Shown here: positions 8,831 through 18,923 of the stretch, one piece after another
Numbering within the stretch: position 1 is the stretch's first letter
How the letters are laid out: each line of letters begins with the position of its first letter
From: Oceanirhabdus sp. W0125-5
GTDB taxonomy: Bacteria > Bacillota > Clostridia > Clostridiales > Clostridiaceae
Assembly: GCF_027938815.1 (NCBI RefSeq)
Contig: NZ_CP115913.1
Coordinates: forward strand, 1,212,001 to 1,276,000
Direction of reading: 5' to 3'
Length of the DNA: 64,000 nt
Translations under genes and position numbers: made by a program
The notes under the pieces: generated by a model
What the model was told of the DNA's origin: nothing
What the model saw: the letters and a program-made list of their open reading frames with translations, nothing else
Databases searched by the model: none

Positions 8831-8977
8831 ATGGCAAAAGCAAAAAGAGGGAAAAATATAAAGAAACCAGGATGGAGAGGAACTTGTCCTATATGTTCTA
8901 AAACAGGAGTCAAGCTCCTTTGGACATCTACAAAAGATGAGAAGGATGTTAATGTTTGTAGACTTTGTGGTAAGTAG
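8831..8977 (+). CDS. 48-residue zinc-ribbon protein
   Basis: This short frame begins ATG at 8831 behind AAAGGGGG and stops TAG at 8975-8977. The product (MAKAKRGKNIKKPGWRGTC...) has a lysine-rich tail of about 18 residues, then CPIC and CRLC pairs 20 residues apart that should bind one zinc. The size and basic tail resemble small ribosomal-type zinc ribbons, so nucleic-acid binding is plausible, but I do not recognise the family. It converges on the MBL-fold gene with only four bases between stops. Confidence 0.8.
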   Translation: MAKAKRGKNIKKPGWRGTCPICSKTGVKLLWTSTKDEKDVNVCRLCGK

Positions 8978-8981
8978 TAAT

Positions 8982-9629
8982 TCAGGATAATTCATTTAAA
9001 AGAATAATCTTTGTTTTTTCATTTTTTAAATCATTAGAGTATATCTCTAATGATTTTTTATGTATTATTGGTAAATTTACTTCATATAAGAATTTTTCAA
9101 GGCCTTCTATAGGTAAAGGAAAATCCGGGGTTCTATAATGCATAGGTAACACTATTTTTGGGGAGAGTCTATGAACTAAATTAGAAGCAAGTTCACCATC
9201 GATAGTTATATTGCCTCCAACAGGAATGAAAAGTATATCTATATTGCCTAGTTTATCAATAAAATTATCATCTAATGAGTGACCTAGATCGCCTAAATGA
9301 CATAATGTAGTGCCTTCAGCATGTATTAAATATATTATGTTTTCACCTCTTTTGTATCCCTTAAAATTATCATGATAGCTTTTGAATCCATGTATTCTTA
9401 AAGAGTTATTTTCATAAACATCACATTTGTTTATAATAGTTATTTCTTCAGAAAATTCATTTATAAAAGAATGATCAAAATGAGAATGGCTAATAGTCAC
9501 ATGTGTAAATTTCTCATACATTTCTTTATTTTTCAATTTATTCATAACAAATTCTCCAGGGTCAGTAATAATTTTAAATTCCCCTGTATCTATATAATAA
9601 GTGGAATGACCAATATAAAAAATATTCAT
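8982..9629 (-). CDS. MBL-fold metal-dependent hydrolase
   Basis: This 215-residue cytoplasmic protein of the metallo-beta-lactamase fold has the metal motif HSHFDH (His48, His50, Asp52, His53), a further ligand region CHLGDLGH and PMHYRTPDF near the C-terminus. The N-terminus MNIFYIGHSTYYI resembles the UPF0173/UlaG-like group of small hydrolases. The substrate is unknown. ATG follows GGAGG, and the gene is monocistronic and leftward. Confidence 0.88.
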   Translation of the reverse strand: MNIFYIGHSTYYIDTGEFKIITDPGEFVMNKLKNKEMYEKFTHVTISHSHFDHSFINEFSEEITIINKCDVYENNSLRIHGFKSYHDNFKGYKRGENIIYLIHAEGTTLCHLGDLGHSLDDNFIDKLGNIDILFIPVGGNITIDGELASNLVHRLSPKIVLPMHYRTPDFPLPIEGLEKFLYEVNLPIIHKKSLEIYSNDLKNEKTKIILLNELS

Positions 9630-9798
9630 AAAATCCTCCTAAAAATTTACATTTAGTTCTCTTTTTTCTATGGTATTTATTATACTATGAAGGTATAATA
9701 TAAATTAGAGGTAAAATTATGGTGAAAAAATGCTTATAACCTCGTTATTTTATATTTTTTACAAAAAACAATAAATATATGGGGGTGTTAAGGAAATA

Positions 9799-12498
9799 AT
9801 GAAAAAAAATATGTTTTTAAGTAGAATTTCTTTGATTTTAACTTTTATTATGTTTGTTACAAGTTTTCAACTTGGAGCAATTGATTTAACTAAACGAGCT
9901 GATGCTTTATCATTCAGAAAAACATTTAAAGATGTTGAACTAGATAAAGTGTGGAAAATAAAATTCGATAAAAGTTTAAAACCAACTATAGAGAATATTA
10001 ATAAAGTAAGAGTATATGATTCAAACTTTAATTACATAGAGACAATTAGAGATTATAGTGATAATAATAGAACTATTGTTGTAAAACCAATGAAGGATTA
10101 TAAGCCAGGAAGTTATTATTACATATTTATAGATAGAGATTTGAAAGCAGCCGATGGGGAGAGTTTTGGAACAGAGTATAGAATAGAATTTTTAACTAAA
10201 GGTGGAGTGAGTACACCTGATTTAACAGTTGTGCTAGATCCGGGACAAACCTTTGCTACATATGTTGAAGGATTCGGAATTCTTGGAAAGGACCTGAATT
10301 TAGATATAGCTAAAAGAGTTGGGAATGAATTGAAATCTCAAGGGGTAAATGTTATTTACACTCGCCAAGGTGATAATGTATCATGGTCAAGAGAAGAGGA
10401 TATGAGAAAAAGAGCTGATGTTGCTAATAAAGCTAATGCTGATTATATGGTTAGTATTTATTGTAATTTATCTGAAACTAAGACATCAAATGGTATAGAA
10501 ACATACTATCTTGAGGGTAAAAATAAGGACGAGCAGTTCGCACAAGAAATTCAAGATAGTGTTATTAAAAAAACAGGAGCAAATGATAGAGGAATAAAGA
10601 CTAAGTCGAATTTTGAACTTTTTGAGAAGCTTAAAATGCCAGGAGTTATTGTCGAAGTAGGGTTTTTGACAAACTCAACTGATGCCTCTAACCTTAAAAA
10701 GAGCAGCTATAAAGACAATATTGCCCAGGGAATAAGCAAAGTAATTTTGTCGAAGGTTAAGACTTCAAATTCTACAAAAACTGAAATTAAACCCAGTATG
10801 AAATATATGTCAAAAGAAATAACTACAGGAACAGACTTTGAATTACCAGAGACACTTAAGATTACTTATAAGAATAGTGGTGAGAAAAAAGTTATATCAG
10901 TAAATTGGAAAAGAAAGATCTATAATGTTAATAAATCAGGGACATACTATTGTTACGGTACAATTGATAATAATGGTACAGAAGTTATTATTGAATACAA
11001 GTTAGTGGTAAAAGGGCAAGAAAATGATACAGAGGATAAAGATACCGATAATAATTCAGATGACAATACTGATGAGAATAAACAAACAGAAGAAAAGAAT
11101 GATGATAATACAGAAAAGCATGTTGTTACATTGAATGCCTCTAGAGGAGGATTTGACAGTGGAGTAATTGGTGATAACGGAGTAATTGAAAAAGATTTAA
11201 ATCTAGAAATAGCACTTAAAGCTGGAGAAATACTGAAAACTAGGGGATATGATATTGTATACACTAGAGAGAGTGATTATGTAACATGGAATAAAAGCAA
11301 TGAAATAATAGAGCGTGTAAAGATATCTGATGATGCTAAATCAGAACTTATGATTAATATTGGCGCTAATAGCGTTTCTAATACAGAGGTTAGTGGAGTT
11401 GAAACTTTTTATCGTGAAGGGAATAAAGCGGGTCAGAAGGCAGCTAAACTTATACAGGATAATGTTATACAGAAAACAGGAGCAACATATAGAGGGGTAA
11501 AAAGTAATACTGTATTAAATACATTGAGATTATCAAAGGCTCCAGCAATATGGGTAGCAGTTGGGTTTGTATCAAATGAAGAAGAAGCCCAGAGATTAAA
11601 AGAAACAGCATATAAAAACAGAATAGCTTTAGGTATAGCTGATGCTGTAACAGAATATTTTAATGGTACTCATGTAGATGTAAAAGATGAGTTACATGTA
11701 AAAGAAATCACAAAGAGAATTAAGCAAGGACAAGTCTTCTCTTTACCTGACAAAATAGATATAATTTTAGATGGTATGGGAGAGAAAGCTTATAAAGTGA
11801 AATGGGATAATACTACTGTAAATACTTCAAAAGCAGGTGTATTTAAATATGAAGGAACGCTTGTTGATAGAGAAGAAAGAGTTGTATTAACATTGATAAT
11901 AGGTAGAGCACAGAAGACTGGTTACAAGGTTGTGCTTGATCCAGGACATGGTGGATATGATTCAGGAGCCATAGGATACACTAAAACTAGAGAAAAAGAT
12001 GTTACCTTAAGCGTAGCATTGATGGTTGGAAACTATCTAGTTAGAAATGGTGTAGATGTTGAATATACTCGTACATCAGACAAGGTTTCGTGGCCATCCA
12101 ACGTATCACAAGACCTTAAAGTAAGAACTAATATAGCAAATAATTATAAGCCAGATTTATTTATAAGTATACATCTTAATTCAACTTATAACGAAACTGC
12201 ACATGGGGTAGAAACATATTCATTCTATGGAAGTAGCCAAGGATATATTTTAGCTAGTTATATACAAAACGAGCTGATAAAATATACTGGAGCAAATAAT
12301 AGAGGTGTGAAGCAAAAAGGATTCTATGTAATTAAGTATTCAGATGCACCAGCGGCTCTTATTGAGTTAGGATTTTTATCAAATAAAGATGAAGAGAAAA
12401 GATTCAAATCTATAGAAGAGCAAAAGAAATATGCAAGAGCAATATCTGTAGGTATATTCAAAAAATTAGGAGTTACTAACTACGATGTAACAGACTAA
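9799..12498 (+). CDS. N-acetylmuramoyl-L-alanine amidase with three amidase_3 domains, two decayed
   Basis: This 899-residue secreted cell-wall hydrolase has a signal peptide (about 1-35), an Ig-like SbsA-type domain (about 38-133), amidase_3 domain 1 (about 142-312), a Big_4-like domain, an acidic Asp/Glu/Asn linker (about 406-432), amidase domain 2 (about 436-610), a second Big_4-like domain and amidase domain 3 (about 708-895). Only domain 3 keeps the zinc and catalytic residues: His717 (DPGHGG), Glu732, His792 (SIHLN) and Glu856 (LIELGF). Domain 1 has DPGQ and SIYCN; domain 2 has NASRGG, NIGAN and AVGF. The first two are therefore predicted non-catalytic, perhaps binding peptidoglycan. 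Confidence 0.92.
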   Translation: MKKNMFLSRISLILTFIMFVTSFQLGAIDLTKRADALSFRKTFKDVELDKVWKIKFDKSLKPTIENINKVRVYDSNFNYIETIRDYSDNNRTIVVKPMKDYKPGSYYYIFIDRDLKAADGESFGTEYRIEFLTKGGVSTPDLTVVLDPGQTFATYVEGFGILGKDLNLDIAKRVGNELKSQGVNVIYTRQGDNVSWSREEDMRKRADVANKANADYMVSIYCNLSETKTSNGIETYYLEGKNKDEQFAQEIQDSVIKKTGANDRGIKTKSNFELFEKLKMPGVIVEVGFLTNSTDASNLKKSSYKDNIAQGISKVILSKVKTSNSTKTEIKPSMKYMSKEITTGTDFELPETLKITYKNSGEKKVISVNWKRKIYNVNKSGTYYCYGTIDNNGTEVIIEYKLVVKGQENDTEDKDTDNNSDDNTDENKQTEEKNDDNTEKHVVTLNASRGGFDSGVIGDNGVIEKDLNLEIALKAGEILKTRGYDIVYTRESDYVTWNKSNEIIERVKISDDAKSELMINIGANSVSNTEVSGVETFYREGNKAGQKAAKLIQDNVIQKTGATYRGVKSNTVLNTLRLSKAPAIWVAVGFVSNEEEAQRLKETAYKNRIALGIADAVTEYFNGTHVDVKDELHVKEITKRIKQGQVFSLPDKIDIILDGMGEKAYKVKWDNTTVNTSKAGVFKYEGTLVDREERVVLTLIIGRAQKTGYKVVLDPGHGGYDSGAIGYTKTREKDVTLSVALMVGNYLVRNGVDVEYTRTSDKVSWPSNVSQDLKVRTNIANNYKPDLFISIHLNSTYNETAHGVETYSFYGSSQGYILASYIQNELIKYTGANNRGVKQKGFYVIKYSDAPAALIELGFLSNKDEEKRFKSIEEQKKYARAISVGIFKKLGVTNYDVTD

Positions 12499-12552
12499 AT
12501 TTTTGACCTTGAACTTTTTCAACAATCTGATTATAAATATCAGAGTATTTGA

Positions 12553-12581
12553 TTGACATTGTAAGAACTGTATAATATAAT
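12553..12581 (+). promoter_or_regulatory. sigma-A promoter of the ileS leader
   Basis: TTGACA (12553-12558), a 17-base spacer and TATAAT (12576-12581) lie about 30 bases before the T-box stem I. Confidence 0.85.
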
Positions 12582-12611
12582 GTACTAAAATAAAGTATAT
12601 GTATTGAAATG

Positions 12612-12847
12612 ATAAAAGCAAAGATTAGGAAGAGTAGCTATTGGTACAGTTACCAGAGAGTGGGGATGGTGGAAACCCATAACTTAGACTATTAGTGAAA
12701 ATCACCTATGAGCTTAGGGCTGAACATCAGTAAGCTTCTACGTGTTTCTGCGTTAAAGAATAGAGTATGATAGTACTTGAAATCCCATTAAAGGTGGTAT
12801 AGCGAATTTTACTTCGTCCTTAATTGAGGGCGAAGTTTTTTATTTTT
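12612..12847 (+). ncRNA. T-box leader of ileS (isoleucine specifier)
   Basis: This tRNA-sensing leader carries the stem I start AGGAAGAGTAGC, the apical AGAGAG...GGTGGAAACCC region, the specifier ATC at 12726-12728 in CTGAACATCAGTAAG, the conserved AAAGGTGGTATAGCGA antiterminator bulge and a terminator (ACTTCGTCC/GGGCGAAGT plus T6) at 12811-12847. Uncharged tRNA-Ile should stabilise the antiterminator and switch on ileS. Confidence 0.93.
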
Positions 12848-12973
12848 ATTCAGTTTTCCATTATTTTATAAAGGGATTATGGAAATAATCAATAAAGAGT
12901 AGAAGTGTAAAGGATAGTTTAATAAGTACAATATTTTAGTTAATATACAAATCAAAGGAAAGGGGTTAGGTTA

Positions 12974-15900
12974 ATGTACAATAAAATTGATTCTTCAAGA
13001 AGTTTTGTTCAAATGGAAAAAGACATAGCAAAACTTTGGAACGATAAAAATGTTATACAAAAGAACTTCGACGCAAACAAAGATGGTAAGTATTTTACTT
13101 TCTATGATGGACCTCCAACAGCTAATGGTAAGCCGCACGTTGGGCACGTTTTAACAAGAGTAATGAAGGACCTTATACCAAGATATAAAGTAATGAAGGG
13201 ATATAAGGTTGTAAGAAAAGCTGGATGGGATACTCATGGATTACCAGTTGAGCTTGAAATCGAGAAAAAATTAGGAATCTCAGGAAAAGACCAAATTGAA
13301 GAATATGGTGTTGAGAAATTCATAAAAGAATGTAAGGAAAGTGTATTCAAATATACTGAACTTTGGAAAGATATGTCTGAGAAACTAGGTTACTGGGTAG
13401 ACATGGATAATCCATATGTAACTTACCATGACACTTATATTGAGTCTGTATGGTGGGCTTTAAAAACTATGTGGGATAAAGAACTTCTTTATAAGGGACA
13501 TAAGATAATGCCTTACTGTCCTAGATGTGGAACTTCTCTTTCTTCTCACGAAGTTGCACAAGGATACAAAGATGTTAAGGATGTTACAGCTATAGCTAAA
13601 TTTAAGGTTGAAGGTGAAGAGAATAAGTATATCTTAGCTTGGACAACGACTCCATGGACATTACCATCAAACTTAGCTTTATGTATAAACAAATCTTATG
13701 ATTATATAGAGGCTAAAGTAGGGGAAGAGATTCTTGTTGTAGCTAAAGATTTAGCAAGCAAAGTATTAGGTGAAGAATATGAAGTAGTAAGAGAGTTCAA
13801 AGGAACTGAACTATTAGGAACTAAGTATGAGCAATTACTACCATTTGGAAAAGTAGAAGGTAAAGCTTTTGAAGTTATTCATGGTGACTTTGTAACATTA
13901 AGTGATGGTACTGGAATAGTTCATATTGCACCTGCATATGGTGAAGATGATAGCTTAGTTGCTAAGAAAAATGGTATTACGTTTATAAACTTGGTTGACC
14001 CTAATGGTAACTTTGTTGAAGAAGTAACTCCATGGGCAGGAAAGTTTGTTAAGAAATGTGATGATAGTATTGTTAAATACTTAGAAGAACGTAACCAATT
14101 ATTAAAAGCTGAAAAGCATACTCACTCATATCCACACTGCTGGAGATGTGATACGCCATTACTTTACTATCCAAGAGATAGCTGGTTTATAAAAACTACT
14201 CAAATTAAAGATCAACTTATAAAGAATAATAACAGTATTAATTGGCATCCTGACAATGTTAGAACAGGAAGAATGGGTAAATTCTTAGAGAATAACATTG
14301 ACTGGGGTATCAGCAGAAACAGATATTGGGGAACTCCACTTCCAATATGGGAATGTTCTTGTGGACATAGAGAATGTATTGGAAGCAGAGAAGAGTTAAA
14401 TACAAAAGGAATAGATGTTCCAGCAGATTTAGAACTTCACAAGCCATATGTTGATGGTGTTAAGCTTAACTGTGAGAAGTGTGGAGGAAAAATGGAGAGA
14501 ACTCTAGAAGTAATCGACTGTTGGTTTGATTCAGGTTCAATGCCGTTTGCACAACATCACTATCCATTTGAGAATAAAGAGTTATTTGAGAGCAATTTCC
14601 CAGCACAGTTTATATCTGAGGCTGTTGACCAAACAAGAGGATGGTTCTATACATTACTTGCAATATCTACAGCTCTTTATGGTACTGTACCATTTGAGAA
14701 CTGTGTAGTACTTGGACACGTACTTGATAAAAAAGGTATCAAAATGTCTAAGCATAAAGGAAATGTAGTAGATCCATTTGATGTACTAGAAGAGCAAGGT
14801 GCAGATGCTACAAGATGGCATTTCTACACTGCAAGTGCACCATGGCTTCCAACTAGATTTGCACCTAGCGAAGTTGCAGAAGCACAAAGAAAGTTCTTAA
14901 GTACATTATGGAATGTATATTCATTCTACGTATTATATGCTGATTTAGATAAATTCAACCCATATGACCATAAAGGATTTGTATCTGACAATGTTATGGA
15001 TAAGTGGATAATCTCAACATTAAATACATTATCTAAAGAGGTTGGAGATCACCTTGATAACTATAGAATTACTCAAGCTGCACTTGCTGTTGAGGCATTT
15101 GTTGATGAGTTGTCTAACTGGTATGTAAGAAGAAACAGAGCTAGATTCTGGAGTGATTCATTAGATAATGATAAGATTGGAGCATATGTAACTCTTCACA
15201 GAGTATTAGTTGAGCTTTCAAAGGTTGCTGCACCATTCATACCATTTATGACTGATGAAATCTATCAGAATTTAGTAGTTGGATTAGATAAGGAAGCTCC
15301 AGAGAGTGTTCACTTATGTAGCTGGCCAGAGTACAACCAAGAGGAAGTTAATGAGGAACTTGAAAAAGAGATGAAACTTGCTTACAAGGTTGTTAAATTA
15401 GGAAGAAAAGCAAGAAGTGGAGCTAATATAAAGAACAGACAGCCACTTGGAATAATGCTTTTAGCTACTAAGTCAATTCCTGAATACTATGGAGATATTA
15501 TAAAGGATGAGCTTAACATTAAGAATATTGAATTTGGAGCAGATGTATCTAAATACGTTAACTTTGAAATCAAACCTAATCTGCCTGTAATAGGAAGAAG
15601 CTATGGTAAGATGATTCCTCAAATCAGAAAAGCAATTGCAGAACAGGATCAGATGGAGTTAGCGCAAACAATAGGTAATGGTGGAACTGTTACTATAGAT
15701 ATAGATGGAAATGAGATAGAACTTAACAATGAGAACCTTCTTGTAACTATGCAGGGGCTTGAAGGATATGCATTTGCTGGGGAAGGTTCAATCGGAGTTG
15801 TTCTTGATACGCATATAACTGAAGAACTTAGAGAAGAAGGATTCCTAAGAGAGATCTTAAGTAAAGTTCAGAACATGAGAAAAGATAGCGGATTTGAAGT

Positions 15901-16084
15901 TGCAGATAAGATTAAGTTATTTGTTGCTGGAAATGAAGAGTTAAATTGTATAATCAAGAAATTTGAAGATACAATTCAAAAAGAAACACTTTCAGTTGAA
16001 ATAGTTTTTGATGCTGAAAAAGATTATAAAGAACAAAAAATTAATGGTCAATTACTACAGATGGCTGTAGAAGTTGTTAAGTAA
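12974..16084 (+). CDS. ileS: isoleucyl-tRNA synthetase, long (type 2-like) form
   Basis: This 1036-residue class I synthetase charges tRNA-Ile. The ATP site has HVGH (55-58) and KMSKH (590-594); internal Cys clusters CPRCGTS, CWRCDTP and CSCG/CEKCG are visible, with an editing domain between. The length and the absence of the C-terminal zinc finger of the 930-residue bacterial form place it with the long eukaryote-like IleRS group, whose members are often mupirocin-resistant. Resistance is inference from the group, not shown here. ATG follows AAAGGGG, and a terminator follows. Confidence 0.96.
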   Translation: MYNKIDSSRSFVQMEKDIAKLWNDKNVIQKNFDANKDGKYFTFYDGPPTANGKPHVGHVLTRVMKDLIPRYKVMKGYKVVRKAGWDTHGLPVELEIEKKLGISGKDQIEEYGVEKFIKECKESVFKYTELWKDMSEKLGYWVDMDNPYVTYHDTYIESVWWALKTMWDKELLYKGHKIMPYCPRCGTSLSSHEVAQGYKDVKDVTAIAKFKVEGEENKYILAWTTTPWTLPSNLALCINKSYDYIEAKVGEEILVVAKDLASKVLGEEYEVVREFKGTELLGTKYEQLLPFGKVEGKAFEVIHGDFVTLSDGTGIVHIAPAYGEDDSLVAKKNGITFINLVDPNGNFVEEVTPWAGKFVKKCDDSIVKYLEERNQLLKAEKHTHSYPHCWRCDTPLLYYPRDSWFIKTTQIKDQLIKNNNSINWHPDNVRTGRMGKFLENNIDWGISRNRYWGTPLPIWECSCGHRECIGSREELNTKGIDVPADLELHKPYVDGVKLNCEKCGGKMERTLEVIDCWFDSGSMPFAQHHYPFENKELFESNFPAQFISEAVDQTRGWFYTLLAISTALYGTVPFENCVVLGHVLDKKGIKMSKHKGNVVDPFDVLEEQGADATRWHFYTASAPWLPTRFAPSEVAEAQRKFLSTLWNVYSFYVLYADLDKFNPYDHKGFVSDNVMDKWIISTLNTLSKEVGDHLDNYRITQAALAVEAFVDELSNWYVRRNRARFWSDSLDNDKIGAYVTLHRVLVELSKVAAPFIPFMTDEIYQNLVVGLDKEAPESVHLCSWPEYNQEEVNEELEKEMKLAYKVVKLGRKARSGANIKNRQPLGIMLLATKSIPEYYGDIIKDELNIKNIEFGADVSKYVNFEIKPNLPVIGRSYGKMIPQIRKAIAEQDQMELAQTIGNGGTVTIDIDGNEIELNNENLLVTMQGLEGYAFAGEGSIGVVLDTHITEELREEGFLREILSKVQNMRKDSGFEVADKIKLFVAGNEELNCIIKKFEDTIQKETLSVEIVFDAEKDYKEQKINGQLLQMAVEVVK

Positions 16085-16105
16085 TCGTCATAAACTTAAA
16101 GTTTT

Positions 16106-16139
16106 AAAGCAGAGCGTTAAAGCGCTCTGCTTTTTTTTT
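16106..16139 (+). terminator. intrinsic terminator of ileS
   Basis: GCAGAGCG/CGCTCTGC stem with a six-base loop and a nine-T tail. Confidence 0.93.
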
Positions 16140-16287
16140 ACCATTAATAAGTTTTAAGTTGTAACATAGAATAGCTTATGTTAAAATCTTTTAGTTAAGG
16201 AAATTAATCAAATAGAATATTTTCATATGTCATTGGTAAAATTAAATAATAAAAGAAAAAATAAGGCTTAAAATTGAAGGTGGTATT

Positions 16288-16644
16288 ATGAAAAAGATAG
16301 AAGTAGAAAGATTATATCTTATGTGGAGAAACTCCGAAGGGAAAACTTTTAAGATAGGAAGATTAAAAAAAATTAAAAACAGATTTTATTTTAAGTATTT
16401 CTTTGATATAGTTGAAAAAATCATTGATGAAGAAGATTTTGAGTTATTACCCAAATTACCTAGACATAATATTGAGTACTTCAGCGAAGAGCTATTTAGA
16501 AGTTTCATTGAAATGTTACCCAATAATAGAAGGTTAAAAGAGGGCGTAGATGAGATATCTGATTATGAAAGATTAAAAGATAATCTCAAAAATTTAAATA
16601 ATAAGGAATTTTATTTTATTGATGAAAGCGAAGAAGCGATATAA
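16288..16644 (+). CDS. hypothetical small protein
   Basis: This 118-residue soluble protein is not firmly recognised. The N-terminal half (VERLYLMWRNSEGKTFKIGRLKK) looks like a small beta-barrel. The middle (FELLPKLPRHNIEYFSEELFRSFIEML) faintly resembles the segment after the barrel in HipA-like N-terminal or HIRAN-associated proteins. The C-terminus is acidic. ATG follows GAAGGTGG. The palindromic element begins 5 bases after its stop. Confidence 0.7.
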   Translation: MKKIEVERLYLMWRNSEGKTFKIGRLKKIKNRFYFKYFFDIVEKIIDEEDFELLPKLPRHNIEYFSEELFRSFIEMLPNNRRLKEGVDEISDYERLKDNLKNLNNKEFYFIDESEEAI

Positions 16645-16648
16645 AAGA

Positions 16649-16899
16649 AGTTGATAATGGACAACGGAAAACGGACAACGAAGGAGGTTTCTGCCCTAAA
16701 CGGCAGAAACTACATCTTGTTGTTCTTTAGGACAAGATGTCCTTACTCATTTTATCTACGATAAAATATTGTATTTAAGATACAATGTTTTATTACAAAT
16801 GAAACAAGTGAATTTCTATTGATTACGGAACAATAAGATTAAAATTTCACGTAAGTGAAATGTCATTCGTTGTCAACTGTCAACTGTCCACTGTCAACT
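16649..16899 (-). repeat. miniature palindromic element, family A, copy 2 (inverted)
   Basis: This 251-bp copy starts AGTTGATAATGG and ends CTGTCAACT. Read on the minus strand, its hairpin order matches copy 1 at 8488-8735: TTTCACGTAAGTGAAA, then the Y-ATAAAA and TACAAT hairpins, then TTTCTGCC...GGCAGAAAC. Many paired bases differ between copies while pairing is kept, suggesting selection on folding. Its right end lies 26 bases before the EamA start and may form part of that gene's 5' leader. Confidence 0.85.
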
Positions 16900-16925
16900 A
16901 CGATTTTACGAAAGCGGGGATGAAA

Positions 16926-17783
16926 ATGGATAATAAACCAAGGGCTGTTGTATTGATGATTTTAAGTGCATTATCATTTGCTTTTATGGGTGCAATGGTT
17001 AAGCTGGCAGGAGATATACCTCTTGCAGAGAAAGTTTTATTTAGAAATATGGTGAGTCTGGCTATCGCATTCATAACATTGAAGAAGAGTAGTGCTTCTA
17101 TGTTTGGGAAAAAAGAGAATCAGAAATATCTATTAGGAAGATCTATGTTAGGATTAAGTGGAGTTTTATTATATTTTTATGCTATTAATAATATAAATTT
17201 AGGTAATTCAGCAATTCTGAATAAGTTGTCTCCATTCTTTGTTACTGTGTTTGCGGCTCTATTCCTTAAAGAGAAGTTATCTAAGGTTCAGATACCTGCA
17301 TTATTTGTGGTGTTTGTTGGTGCATTGTTTATAATACAACCTAAGATGAGTTTTGATATGATACCATCAATGGCAGGAGTAGGTTCTGCAATTTGTGCAG
17401 GTGGAGCATATACTCTTGTAAGGTATTTAAAGGATAGAGAGCAACCAGCTACAATAGTATTTTATTTCTCGTTGATATCAGTTTTAGGAATGATTCCTTT
17501 AACGGCTATGAATTTTGTTATTCCTAGTCCATCACAATGTGCATTTCTTGTAATGATAGGCGTATTTGCTGCGATGGGACAGTTTACATTAACTTATGCA
17601 TATAAATTAGCACCTGCTTCAGAGGTGTCTATATTCAATTATTTTAGTGTAGTTTTCTCGGCAGTTATTGGATTTGTGATGTTTGAAGAGGTTATGGATG
17701 GAAAGAGTATATTAGGAGCGGTCTTAATTATAGGTACTGCATTTTTCTTGTATTTGTACAATAGAAAATATAGCACTAACTAA
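16926..17783 (+). CDS. EamA/DMT-family transporter
   Basis: This 285-residue membrane protein has about ten hydrophobic segments and the two EamA repeats (residues about 5-135 and 148-280), typical of drug/metabolite transporters; direction and substrate are unknown. The start is set at ATG 16926 because GCGGGG lies 5 bases upstream. An in-frame ATG at 16860 lies inside the palindromic element and is unlikely. A strong hairpin terminates it. Confidence 0.88.
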   Translation: MDNKPRAVVLMILSALSFAFMGAMVKLAGDIPLAEKVLFRNMVSLAIAFITLKKSSASMFGKKENQKYLLGRSMLGLSGVLLYFYAINNINLGNSAILNKLSPFFVTVFAALFLKEKLSKVQIPALFVVFVGALFIIQPKMSFDMIPSMAGVGSAICAGGAYTLVRYLKDREQPATIVFYFSLISVLGMIPLTAMNFVIPSPSQCAFLVMIGVFAAMGQFTLTYAYKLAPASEVSIFNYFSVVFSAVIGFVMFEEVMDGKSILGAVLIIGTAFFLYLYNRKYSTN

Positions 17784-17813
17784 GTTTCATCTTAAGAGTT
17801 TCAGCAGAATGAC

Positions 17814-17844
17814 AAAGGAACCCAACATTGCGTTGGGTTCCTTT
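17814..17844. terminator. hairpin terminator
   Basis: A 13-bp perfect stem (AAAGGAACCCAAC and its complement) with a five-base loop follows the EamA gene. The short CCTTT-GCG tail makes it a weak intrinsic terminator or an mRNA 3' stabiliser. Confidence 0.7.
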
Positions 17845-17939
17845 GCGTAAATCTAAAATAAGATTTAGAGGGTAAAAATTATAAAGGGTACGGCTAAAAC
17901 ACGTAAGTGATTTAACCAGGGCATATATAATTAATAAAT

Positions 17940-18149
17940 TTAATATATTGGAGGCTGATCTTTGTATAAGTCGATACTGTCATCTCTCATGTCAACCATA
18001 TCTGTTGGTTTATGTTGAGTAGATGGGGAAGAATATCCCTCAGCCATTTCATTAGGGTCTTTGTTTATTACAGCATCGCTTATTTCTCTGTCTAATTCAT
18101 AGAAAATATCTAATTCTTTTTTTTCTGGTAAATATGGTTCATTGTACAT
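17940..18149 (-). CDS. hypothetical small acidic protein
   Basis: This 69-residue leftward gene begins ATG at 18149 behind GGAGTG with a five-base gap; upstream in-frame starts have no ribosome site. The product is acidic and probably disordered in its C-terminal half (SSPSTQHKPTDMVDMRDDS). No family is recognised and no membrane segment is present. Confidence 0.65.
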   Translation of the reverse strand: MYNEPYLPEKKELDIFYELDREISDAVINKDPNEMAEGYSSPSTQHKPTDMVDMRDDSIDLYKDQPPIY

Positions 18150-18397
18150 AAAATCACTCCATAATATAAATGATATATAATTATAGTTTCCTAAATAATA
18201 AAAATTATGTGATATAAAAATATTTAAGAGCATATGATTATTAAATAGATAAAATGGTCTTAAAATAAATTTTAAAGGGATGGAGGTTATTTTAAAAATA
18301 TTCAAAAAAATCTGAAAATTTAAAAGGGATTTTAAGGAATTTATAGAAAATATATATAAAGAGATTAAAATCAATTTAAGAAGGTAGGGTGACAAAA

Positions 18398-18643
18398 ATG
18401 GCGAAATATTATTATTGTCTAGATTGTTTAAGAATAAGTAGCAATGAAGAAAAATGTGAGAAATGCGAAAAGGATAACCTTAAGGTATTAAAAGTAGGGG
18501 CTCCTGTTAATGTTATTGGAACAAAACAGAAGGGCAAAGTATTCCAAATGAAAGATGATGTTGTTAAACTTATTGTTATTACTGAGACAAAAGAGAAAGT
18601 CATAAAGGAATTCAAACCGGATCAAATTAAAAAGTTATTATAA
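18398..18643 (+). CDS. small zinc-ribbon protein
   Basis: This 81-residue protein starts MAKYYYCLDCLRISS. CLDC and CEKC pairs within the first 25 residues should bind one zinc. The rest is a small beta/KOW-like domain (VGAPVNVIGTKQKGKVFQMKDDVVKLIVI) ending in a lysine helix. ATG 18398 is preferred over GTG 18389 because AAGGTAGGG is better spaced. A role in nucleic-acid or ribosome binding is plausible but unproven. It is transcribed away from the small acidic gene and has its own terminator. Confidence 0.78.
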   Translation: MAKYYYCLDCLRISSNEEKCEKCEKDNLKVLKVGAPVNVIGTKQKGKVFQMKDDVVKLIVITETKEKVIKEFKPDQIKKLL

Positions 18644-18668
18644 ATCAAATATAAGGTATTATAACGTG

Positions 18669-18716
18669 TAAAGTCTTAATATTCTAATTGTTTTTATGAA
18701 TATTAGGACTTTATTA
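18669..18716 (+). terminator. hairpin terminator
   Basis: TAAAGTCTTAATATTC pairs with GAATATTAGGACTTTA (18698-18713), then TTATTATA. Confidence 0.7.
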
Positions 18717-18756
18717 TATATAGAATAATATTCCAAATGGTTTTATTAATGCATAC

Positions 18757-18826
18757 AATGTAGCTTCTGACCTAAGGTAGAAGCATCCATCATTCTCAAT
18801 TCTCCATTCTCAATTTTCAATTTGCT
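18757..18826 (+). repeat. solo end of intergenic repeat family B
   Basis: A hairpin TAGCTTCTGACC...GGTAGAAGC is followed by ATCCATCATTCTCAATTCTC and further CATTCTCAATT units. It matches the fragment at 1-47. The opposite end of the element is absent, so this looks like a decayed or one-ended copy. Confidence 0.6.
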
Positions 18827-18923
18827 TTTTTTTAGAATCCCCTTGATTATTTTAGTGATTGATTATATTATTTGAATATGCCATAGGGTAAGATTTTGAA
18901 TATAATTAAGTGAGGACATTAAG

